This document shows positions 35,428 to 45,800 of a DNA stretch of 64,000 bases, one piece after another. The stretch's first letter is position 1. The number at the start of each line of letters is the position of its first letter. Where the stretch lies: assembly GCA_030544215.1 (NCBI GenBank), contig JARZZO010000008.1, positions 26,327,614-26,391,613 on the forward strand, in the 5' to 3' direction. The DNA is from Zantedeschia hybrid cultivar. Its lineage: Eukaryota > Streptophyta > Magnoliopsida > Alismatales > Araceae. A program made the position numbers and the translations under genes. The notes beneath the pieces are model-generated. The model did no database searches. It was not told the origin of the DNA and saw only the letters and a list, made by a program, of their open reading frames with translations.

Positions 35428-35527
35428 TTAGATATCTAGGCATTTGGCATGCCAAACAAATTCAAATGAAAATGCTATTAGATATCTAGGCATTTGGCAT
35501 GCCAAACAAATTCAAATGAAAATGCTA
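35428..35527. repeat. perfect 50-bp tandem duplication
   Basis: Two identical 50-base units (35428-35477 and 35478-35527) begin TTAGATATCTAGG and contain the palindromic TTGGCATGCCAA. A single related copy is at 37935-37965. Confidence 0.9.
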
Positions 35528-35660
35528 CTTTGAACATCATTTTTAACTCAAATATTTTGAAGAAAATGTCAATGACATAACATTAATAATATTGATTTCT
35601 TCTTCATTCTTTCATTTAAAAATATTGTTCCAAACATTGCCTTCAATATGATGGTTAAAG

Positions 35661-38600
35661 AAAAATAGTCTAATTTTATGTCTCTTTAAAGTCGTATATA
35701 TATATATACAACTTTATTTATTTTATTGATAAAATTGACACAAAAATGTCATTTTTGCACAACTCTAAATTCAAATCAAGGTTAACAAAATGAAAATAGA
35801 TAATTTTTTTGTGGCATATAAAACTTCACACACAAATGAGTCAAATACCTAATGGGGTGTTTGGTTACATTATAATGACATTTTTTTTTAATAAAAATAT
35901 ATTTTTGTCACGAAAACGGTTGAAAAATGGTGTTTGGTGGAAGTTATCAAAATATATCTTGATGAAGTCTCCCTTCATAAAACATGATAAGAAAAAAAGT
36001 AGCGCTAGCCTCCTTTTGTTTAATGTCACACAAATTCCCGCGGACTAGGAAGTCACAAAGCTCGTGTCCTCTCTGTGCATATTGGAAGACGCAAAAACCA
36101 GTGTTCTTCCCATCTCTTCCTCTCTACTAGTGTCTTCTTTTTCTCCATCTCCTTTTCCTATGTTGTGGGGCGTCTCCCTCTCTCCCCTATTCCTCCCTCC
36201 CTGTCCATTTGAGGGAAACTAAGGTTTCAACAAGTACGGCCATTGTTCCTATTAATAAAGGTTATGGAGAAGGCATGCTTCACTCTCTCATATCGTTCCA
36301 AAGAGGACACCACCTTGTATGCTTGGATTTGTCATGTAGCTAAGGCAATCATCATTGCCAAGGTTGTAACCTTCAACCAAGCAAGATGATGTCTCTCCAG
36401 GGGCTTGCTAGGTATGCCTTAGCCACCTATGCTAATTAAGAATAATGTAATATAACATGGTGGTTCTCTTTAAAAGTACCGCTCAGTCAGCCATAACTAA
36501 GCCTTCAAGTGACCCATACTTTGGCATCAAAGTCCATTCTCATGTGTCTACAACATGCTTGTGAGAATGTCCCTTTCGTCTATATTTCGCTCATGGTAGC
36601 TCTTTCCTTCAAACGGTTCATACTTTGGCATCAAAGTCCATTCTCAATTACATGCCACTTGTTTGAGAGAATGCCCCTTTTTATCCGTCTTCTATATTTT
36701 GGTCGAGACGGCTCCTTCCATCTGACAATATGAGAACTAGTTTGATATGCAATAGTGAAGATGAAACTTATATCGTAATTTAGATGTTCTTGAAGTTATA
36801 ATATTTAATCTGAAAGTGCTACCAAACAAGTCATCATAATTTTTTAAAAATATTACTTGTTTTGCCAAATACTATAGTCACAGGGTATGTACTTTAAAGA
36901 TTATCATAAAGACCACTTTCTTTTTACTTTTTGTTATAAAATTAGATATATAAGAAAACTGTAATGCAACCAAACACTCGATAAGATTGTAAATATTACA
37001 ATTAAATTCTATTTTAATCATCTCATCTACACCACTTCCAAAATTTCATGTACTTGATCTCCTTGTTTTTATTATCTCAACGATATTTTTGTAGACATAA
37101 ATAAAGAAGAAGTTTGCGTGTGAATTATATAAAATCATATAAAACAATGTGCAAGCATGCATCTTGGGAAAGGAAAAATAATAAATTAAAAAAATCAACT
37201 CTATTTTGACTCATGACCTAAAAACATTAAACAAAATATCTAAGCCACTGTGCTATTAGGTTGAATAGGGATCATCTATTTTTATTTCACTCTGATTAGA
37301 AATGCACATGCGACATATTTATAATGGGATCATACTTTTGTCATCTATCATTGAACACATTTCCCTTACTATTTTCATATTTAATTCAAGACAAGAGTCA
37401 AAGAAATGCATCATAAATAAATTATAGAAATTATAAAAAAATGTTCAAAAAGTTAAAGAACGCTCATATCACTTCTTATGAGAATGTTCATATCATCTCT
37501 TATGAGTCTGTCCTTTGTCATCTGAATCTTTGATGTCATCCCCCGTTGTTAATTCTTTAGAATTCTTAGTCATCAATACCCATTAGTCACCGCCTACTTA
37601 CATGCAACTTATCATCCTATTCTTATCTACCATCATCACATATTATCATTCATGGTCATTGTCATCGATCTTCGTTATTCATTTTCTTGATCATAGTCTA
37701 TTTGTATTTGCATAGAACATTAGTATTTTTAATAATAAATATGAATACCTAGATATAGTGGTGATAAATCTTTTGTTTGGACCAAAAAAGATAAATCTTT
37801 AGTTTTTATTGGCAGTAATTTATATGCAAACATCTCCAAATTAATATCTTATCATTATTATTAGTTGACTTTTTAGAATTAAATGATAAGATAAAATATT
37901 TATACTTTTATATAATGATAAAAAAAATGTTGGATGTCTAGGCATTTGGCATGCCAACATGGCATATCAGGCTCTCATATTTTCAGAGTTCTAAACATCA
38001 CTTGTAAATCAAATAATCTGAAGAAAATGTCAATGACGTAACATTAAGATTATGAATATTCTTTTGTATTTTTAAAAAAATCATGCTCCAAACATTGTCT
38101 TCAAGATTTTTAAAAAATAGGTACAGATCTCCTATGGGCTGTTAGCCCTCTTTTTCCTTGTTGGCGACTAACCTAACTCCCACCTCCTTAACATTGAGGT
38201 GATCCAGATTCAAAATAAATATAATTTTATGTCTTTGTGGCACATTATATCTCGATGTGCATTTAAAAGAAAAATATTTACACTTACAACTATTCATTCA
38301 TCAGTATTTATTCAGAAGGACTTTACCAAGTTCATTAATAAAATCGGCACAAAGAATGCCATTCCTTACATTAAACTGAATATAAGTCAAGCTTTAAAAT
38401 ATCAGAATATGAAACCATTGTTGCCTGACATCTAAAACTTCACCCACAAGTTAGTTAGATCCTTAAGATCGCAAACATTCTTCCAATTCATTTCTATTTT
38501 AATCAACAATCCCCACACTTTCCTTAAAATCATATATTTCTTCTCGTTGCTCTTATTATAATTTAATATAGAAATTTGACATATATACCACTAAAATACG

Positions 38601-38884
38601 CTTTGCTTGCATCTATATCCCCATTTCCCACATTGTTGAAATCTCAAATATGTTGTAGTTATACTTTTCTGTCAAAATGCAGTAAATCAAACTTAAATAT
38701 TTTACGTATATACCTTTCTTTGATATTCCGTATATATCCCTAGATTCACAAGAATTTTGCATATATATCTTTGATGTTATTAAGATTTTCAAAATCTTTT
38801 TGGTGTATTCAATTAGAGTTTAAGTTATTTTGACTGATAGATATAATTGCAATATCTATGAGATTTAAAGGATGTCAAAAATAA
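35661..38884. other. AT-rich intergenic stretch without a gene
   Basis: I see no gene here. 36511-36725 is a 104-base tandem duplication (CATACTTTGGCATCAAAGTCC at 36515 and 36619). 37180-38115 is copy 2 of the old repeat. Confidence 0.5.
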
Positions 38885-39392
38885 GAGTTTACTTACTATA
38901 CGGCAAGTTGAGGTGGAAAGGGCCGCCTAACTCTATTCCGCCACTTAGAACCTACACATGTCCTTGTCCCCCTCTCTTAAATGCGTCATGACGTCAATGA
39001 AAAAAAATAAAAAATTACATATTCGAGTACATCATGAAACACTTGAGAGCATCGTAAAGTACTCGAGAACATCTTGAAGTTCTTGAGCCCATCATCGTAC
39101 TCCCGAGCGCATACATGCTCTAAGAGCATCATGATGCGCTCGAGAGTTCTAAGATGTTGAAACACTCAAGAACATCTTAGAACTCTCGAGTGCATTAGGA
39201 TGCACTTTAGAAGCACTTCAAGATGCACTCGAAGAGCACCATTTGTGAGTTTTTTTTTTTTTTTTTTTGTTGTTGACGTCAAGGAGCATTTAAGTGGGAG
39301 GACATGGCCATGTGTGAGTCCTAGTGGTGGAATAAGGTTGGATGGCTCGTTCCACCTTAACTTGTTGTCGTGTAACAAGTAAAACTTAAAAA
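38885..39392. mobile_element. TIR element with ~110-bp inverted ends, upstream of AP-1 mu
   Basis: The left end (about 38885-39010) and the right end (about 39262-39392) are inverted copies with mismatches. Shared words are CAAGTT(G/A)AGGTGGAA, TATTCC(G/A)CCACT, CACATG, TCTTAAATG or ACTTAAATG, and TGACGTCAA followed by an A run. Such long TIRs are typical of Mutator-like MITEs. The inside is a degenerate ~25-bp repeat of CTCGAGAGCATC-like units. No transposase is present and no clear target duplicate was found. Confidence 0.55.
39126..39203. other. near-perfect hairpin inside the TIR element
   Basis: The arms are 39126-39158 and 39171-39203, with a 12-base loop. The inner 22 or so pairs are perfect (CTCGAGAGTTCTAAGATGTT against AACATCTTAGAACTCTCGAG), and the outer part has a few mismatches. 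It could fold as a small-RNA precursor. It may also simply result from inverted repeat units. Confidence 0.65.
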
Positions 39393-39409
39393 AAATATGT
39401 AGGAGGTGG

Positions 39410-39811
39410 ATGTATAAATATAAATACGGTATATTTAGGAAGTATATATGCAATATCTATTTAATTTATACCAAATAAAATTTCCCCAACGAGGTTCCAT
39501 AGTTGCGAACCTGCGACTATTCGAGCTCCTCCGCCCCCCCCCCCCCCCCTCTTCAGACATGATAGTACAGAGATCTCTGCTCTCTTTCTCTCTCTCTCTC
39601 TCTCAAATTTTTTTTCTCCACTCTCCATGAATTGGTGATTCCAGAGAGCAGCTCAGAGGGGAAAAAATGGCGAGGGGACCGGCGCAACCAGCAGTGCTTC
39701 GTGGGGAATCATAGATCCAGATCCACCGCGCTCGCCAGTAAGATCTGATCCTACCGCCAGTTCTTCTTCCCAAGGCACCCCGCAACCCCGCCGCCACCCC
39801 CCGACCAATCC
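39410..39811 (+). promoter_or_regulatory. probable promoter and leader of the AP-1 mu gene
   Basis: A TATA-like TATAAATATAAATA lies at 39413-39426. A C run lies at 39531-39550 and a CT run at 39577-39605, the latter like the pyrimidine patches of plant core promoters and leaders. Which element sets the start of transcription cannot be read from the sequence. Confidence 0.35.
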
Positions 39812-42800
39812 ATGGCGGGGGCCGTCTCAGCGCTCTTCCTCCTCGACATCAAGGGGCGCGTCCTGGTGTGGCGGGACTACCGCGGGGACGTCTCCGCCCT
39901 GCAGGCGGAGCGGTTCTTCACCAAGCTGATCGAGAAGGAGGTGAGCCCGGTGGAAATCCCGACTCTAGCTTCTCCGCTTCGTTCCGGGGCTCTTCTTCTT
40001 TGCCTCGGATTTGTGAGGAATTCGAAATTCTGGGGGTGGGGACTGAACCGATCTGGCTTGTGGTTTTGTGGCTTCTTTGTAGGGTTGTAGTTTTTGTATC
40101 TGTTCGTTGCTGAATTAGTAGTTTTCCATCGGAAAAAAATGTTATGGCTCCTTTCTAGGGTTATAGCTTCTGAATTTGTTAGTTATTTTGATTGGGTTGA
40201 AATTGTTGTTTTTCTTCGGCAAGGAATGTCCTGAGATGAAAGTCGAAGCCAGTTATTTCGTTTTTCTCATTACCTTGTTATCTCTTAGCGGATCATGGGT
40301 GAATCTTGTGTTTTTTAAGGGGTGGTATATATTAAAGTTGAGCTCTTTCTGTGCGTTTGTGTGTAGAGAACGCCTCTTCATGGGTTTTAACTCCAGTTGA
40401 TAGTAATGGGTTTAACTCCAATGGATATGAAATGAGAAGATTGGTCTGGAATTGTTTTTCGGATTTGATGCAGGATGATCCAGAGTCTCAAGATCCTGTG
40501 GCGTATGATAATGGTGTGACCTACATGTTTATACAACACAATAATATTTTCTTGATGACGGCATCTCGGCAGAACTGCAATGCTGCCAGTATTCTTCTCT
40601 TTCTGCATCGTGTTGTTGATGTGAGTTCTCTTTACCGTTGTTCTTGACATTTGATTTGAGTACTGATTTTCCTTTCCAAATAGTTGCGGATGTGGGATTA
40701 AATTCAAATTCCATATTTTGTTGTGTCCATGCTTGCGCAGGTGTTTAAGCATTATTTTGAGGAGTTGGAGGAGGAATCTCTTAGGGATAATTTTGTAGTA
40801 GTGGTGAGTATCATTGGTCACTATATGTTGCTGCTTACAGGATTTTGGTCATCTTAAGCAAGAAGAATCATGATTTTGTATTCTAAAGGTCCATGTTTCC
40901 TGTCCTGAACAGTATGAACTACTAGATGAAATCATGGATTTCGGGTACCCTCAGTACACTGAAGCAAAGATTCTGAGTGAGTTTATTAAAACTGATGCAT
41001 ACAGAATGGAGGTTACACAAAGGCCACCTATGGCAGTGACCAATGCTGTTTCATGGCGAAGTGAAGGGATACGCTACAAGAAAAATGAAGTGGGTTTTTT
41101 TTTTTTTTTTTTTTCTCTCCTAAATACTTTATTCTTTCTTACAGAAACATTGTTTGATGGAATCTGATTTATTTATTTCAGGTTTTCTTGGATGTGGTGG
41201 AAAGTGTAAACATACTTGTTAACAGCAATGGTCAGATCATACGATCTGATGTTGTTGGGGCATTGAAAATGAGAGCTTATTTGAGGTTGGATGCTATTTC
41301 TTGCATGGCTTCTTTTTTTTTCTCCTTTTGTTCTACACAAAATGGGCAATCAAAAACTTACCATCTGTGCACACTGCCACTTTTCATATGCTGTCACATG
41401 ACTTGCAAATAATTTTTTTGACTAGTTTGTCATATTGGTTATCTTTCATTGTGTTTTTGGTACATTACATTGAAATCACTAATTTAACTTACTTTGAAAT
41501 CTTAGTTATACTACATACATGTCATACAGTGGAAAGATCATGATACTGTTTCAATCTGCTCATTGCATTACCTAAGATAAATGGCTTCGGAGTTTATAAA
41601 GAACTGAAATATTGAAAGACATGGCAGGCCTTACATAATGAAGAAGTGTTAAATAGCTCACTAGAATGAAGTCTTCACCTTTGGAATTGGTACTTGAGAC
41701 GAACCTTTTTGCACTTGGCCACCTTGCCCTCTTGCATGCACCTATCATCTAGATTTTCTGGATCCAACTGGGCTGCATGATATAGATCTTGTTATATTAT
41801 GTACTTTGCCAGCCCATCATGGAAAGGGGTTAAGAAAGTAAGGAAAGAGGGTAAGAAGGTCTGGAGTGTGGAGACAAACAGGCATACTTGAACAGGGAGG
41901 CTTAGTACAAAGAAAAGTGGCAAAAGCTTCCCTAGCACAAGTTAACAAATTGAAGTTCAACCGCAGCTAGACAAGTACCATGTATTTGTGACAGGCAGAA
42001 GCAAGCTTATGTTTTGGAACTAGTACTTAATTGGAGTAACTTTGTTATTATGACCTGGGAAAAGAGGCTTCAACCTGCTTCTGTGCTGAGACTTCTTGTT
42101 GAACTAATAAATGCTGAGAGATTCATTTGAAATTGGCGAGACTTGAAGCTTTAGGGGACACTGAGACAGTCTTGGTGGTTCTTATTGGACTGGGACACAA
42201 TGATCCAGGATTCGAGGAAACTTAGAGATTCATTCTATTGCACACTTTTGGGAAAAGTTGCAAGGTGCACCGATGGATCACTTTCACCTTATCCATTTTG
42301 AGGTTCATGCTTTGAGATCCTTGCTTTGGTTGCTTCTGCGTCACCTCTGGCAGCTCAAGCCTTCTGCCTAGCAGACCTTTGTTATTGACCACCTGCACAA
42401 AAGGAACCCATGAAGAGATTTTGATGGGGATCCAGGAGCAGCTGGAATGGAGTCCAAGGTCCAATGTGCAGTTCATTTGGCCCATTAGGGGCCCATTTGG
42501 AGTCTTTTAATTTATATGTAATTTTCTCATATTTTTTAGTTATTTTCGGAGTCCTAGGGGTAGTTTAGTAATTTTCATATTAGGGTTTCTTTGAAGAGTC
42601 TATATATTGTCCTGTACCCCCTCGTGGGAAGGCATTGAAGAAGAATTTTGAAATGAAGAGCCGCCGCTGCGTGTTTTCTCCCGAAACGGGACGGGAACCC
42701 TAGCCTTCTTCTCCTCCAACCCCTCTCTTCTCTCTACTTCCGATCTACCCCCTCTCCTGTCCCGCATCAATTTGGTATCAGAGCCCAACTCCGATCCCCA

Positions 42801-45800
42801 TCGTGCCTCCACTGCCTTCTCTTCTTCTCTGCCTTCCTCCACCTTCTCTCTGCGCTGCGTAGTACCGCCGGCAACGAACCCTGTCCACGCGGCCAGTCGG
42901 CGCTCCGGCGAGTTCCCACGTCTCCCTGCGGTCCAGAGGGTGGTTCTTCACCGTGAGTTTTCCCCACCGCCGCGAGTTCTCTTCCTCCCACTTCACGCGC
43001 AGAGGACGGCTACTCCCGCACCCCGCCGGTCCTCCCCGCCACCGCCGGCTCCGAAGAGCCCTATCCTGCGGGCTTCCCGCCGTCGCGCGTGGGTGTTCAT
43101 CGGCGCCGAGTTCTGACGACAACCATGGTGATGAGAGATTCGGGCGCGTGAGGAGATTACGCGGGCTTCTGGAAGAGAGGAGAGAAGAATCGTCGGAGCA
43201 CCTGAATGCTCCCGCCGCCGCCACAGCCGCTGCTGCCGTCGCCGGCTCCTACCGCCAGCGCCGTCGTCGGGCCTCACCACCATCGCTGTCGAGGCCGTCG
43301 CCACCAGCGTTGTTGGCTTACGCCGGCGCCGCCGTTGTGGCCCCCTCCTCCACGAGCCGCTGCCGCCGCCTCCCGCCGGTCGCTCCGCCGCCGCCTATTG
43401 CCGTCGTCGCCTGCGCCGCCGATCGCCCCGTCTTCTCCCTCTCTCTCCCGCCTTCTGGTGCGTTAGGGTTAGAGGAGGAAGGAGTCGAGGGGCCCGAACC
43501 CTCTTTAAGTCAACTGGGCCCAACCGGTTCGACCGGTTCACTTAAAAGGGGGGGCTCAAGCCCATTCATTAGTCCGGTCCGGCCCGACTGGTCCGGTTCG
43601 AGTCCCACTCAAGCTGGTCCGGGCCCTTAGCCACGTGGTCCGAGCCAGGTGCGCCTGCAGGTCCAGCCCAGACCCATAGGTGGTCCGGCCCACACCCAGG
43701 TCCGCTACAGTGCACAGGAGGTGCACTAGGGGTTCTTATCGCACCGCCATCGCCGAGAACTCGTCAGTACTCCGATTTGCGAGCCACTAGCGCCGTTGGG
43801 TTCTTATCGGCGAGGCCGACCTCGCTGTACGTTCCGCCTGACAGCAGCGTCTCGTTTTGCGTGCCGCACTTGCACGCTTTACGAGGACACTCGGGCGCGC
43901 CGTTCGAGGTCTTTCCGGACTCCGATTTGTGCACCGTTCGCGCCGTCGGATCCGTCTTGACGAGGCCAACTCAGATCCAGTGTGCTGTTTCCCAGATTTG
44001 CCTCGTTTTGCGTGCCACTTTTGCACGCATACCGAGGACCCCGATCGTGCATCCCGAGGCCAACCCAAGTTGCCTCGATTTACGTGCCAGCATCCCAGCG
44101 CACAGATTTTGCAGCAATTAGTGCCCGCTTACCTCGTTTTGCGTGCCACTTTTGCACGCATATCGAGGATGATGATTGGAGCTCCGATTCTTGTGCCGAT
44201 CGTACCGTTGGCATCCTTGCAGTGAGGCGGACCTCGTCCATCATTTCTTTGGTCAGTGGTACGTTTTATCGTCATGGATTTTAGTTTCGAGGTAGAGCTA
44301 CCCAATTCCGTGAAAACTCGGGTGTATCTTGAGGCAACGTCATTCGGCAATGTTATTTCACAATCTATTGTGGATTCTATCTCCCACACGGACTACGTAA
44401 GGGTCTCTGGAAACCGAGTCTATGTGCCATTTTTTCATCTCTTAAGGAGCAGCAGTACTTCCTGAGCCGTCAGGTATTATGATGATGCATGGTGCAAGGT
44501 TATACCCCATGGCTCGTATATCGGTTTGGGTAGAGAATGGATAGACGAGCGGCAAGTTGTGATTGATCATACTGGACGAGATTGTCTAATACAACCTGAG
44601 GAATACCAGGCACCCTTTCTTATTCTCAATGCCACTTATCAGGATCGAGAGAGGTTTCAACAAGCAGTTGATTGGGAGTGCGAGAAGTCCCAGATGAGGA
44701 GTGAGCTTCAGAAGATTTCTGCCATGCTGGCCAAGCTGACCAAGCCAAAAGATGTTGTCTATGAGGCCGACCCAACGATGCTTGAGGAGTATGGAAATCA
44801 AATGAAGGAGGTGCACTATGTGGCCGATCCAGTCCTAGAAGATGAATATTTGGGGGAGGTCGAATCAGTGACGCCTATGGCAGATAATGACCTCTTCCCC
44901 ACTAAAGGGAATGGGCCGAAGACAGAACCGCTACTGGAAGATGTAGTCGATCAGCCGAAGGTCGTTAAAGATGTCATCAGTTTGCCTGATTTTGACCACA
45001 TATGGAGCGACGTCGAGGCACAATTTTCTCCTCATGTTGGAGCATTCATCTGCGCGATGATTCATGGGTCATCGGTGTTGTTTTCCGAGCATGCTGCCAT
45101 CATTCCCCCATGGATATTGACTCATTTTAAAATTCGAGGACGAATTTTTTCGAACCAAGGGAGAATGATGGGGATCCAGGAGCAGCTGGAATGGAGTCCA
45201 AGGTCCAATGTGCAGTTCATTTGGCCCATTAGGGGCCCATTTGGAGTCTTTTAATTTATATGTAATTTTCCCATGTTTTTTAGTTATTTTCGGAGTCCTA
45301 GGGGTAGTTTAGTAATTTTCATATTAGGGTTTCTTTGAAGAGTCTATATATTATCTTGTACCCCCTCGTGGGAAGGCATTGAAGAAGAATTTTGAAATGA
45401 AGAGCCGCCGCTGCGTGTTTTCTCCCGAAACGGGACGGGAACCCTAGCCTTCTTCTCCTCCAACCCCTCTCTTCTCTCTACTTCCGGTCTACCCCTCTCC
45501 TGTCCCTCATCAGATTTGATGGTTAAACTCTTTTCCTGGGCACCATATTCATTTACCTGATGGCTTTGATTTGCTTCTTTGCATAGTCAAGCTAATATTG
45601 TACCCTCAAACGCCAGAGTTCCATTTTTAGAGGGTCCAATGGAGACTTATTTGGATCTTCCAATAACATAGATGCTGAGGAGCATGTGGACATGATGGCG
45701 CCAAAGATGGACGAGGAGGTCCAAGGTTTGCCCTAGTCCAGGCATGCCCTGCTCACTAGTGTTCAAAATGGATAATGGGAATTTATATTTCCAAACTGTT

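Larger units (their letters stand above)
28970..38115. repeat. old duplicated repeat, ~1 kb, two diverged copies
   Basis: Copy 1 is 28970-29572 continued at 35163-35660, that is, split by the foldback element and copy C. Copy 2 is 37180-38115. Shared words include TATTTATAATG followed by TTTAATTCAAGA, GTTAAAGAA, TTCATGGTCAT, CTAGGCATTTGGCATGCC, and GAAGAAAATGTCAATGAC followed by GTAACATTAA. The family is unknown. The 36-kb interval between the two copies is otherwise gene-less. Confidence 0.6.
42422..45512 (+). mobile_element. non-autonomous LTR element, copy B
   Basis: This 3091-bp element on the plus strand has LTRs of 348 and 347 bp (42422-42769 and 45166-45512). GATTT is duplicated at 42417-42421 and 45513-45517. 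It has a tRNA-Met primer site (42773-42784) and a purine tract AAGGGAGAA before the 3' LTR. It is the same family as copy A: LTRs, hairpins and ORF match, but the leader does not. The LTRs differ at about six positions plus one indel, more than in copy A. It lies in AP-1 mu intron 5 in the sense direction. Confidence 0.92.

Noticed and set aside
42953..43630. 225-codon frame in the leader of copy B
   Set aside because: The leader is GC-rich and open on both strands, and copy A lacks this sequence, so there is no sign of conservation.
43777..44284. Arg/Cys/His-rich frames (RFACHF, VLRATFA repeats) in the hairpin region of copies A and B
   Set aside because: The repeated peptide follows from the repeated hairpins. 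Three frames show it and none is kept consistently.
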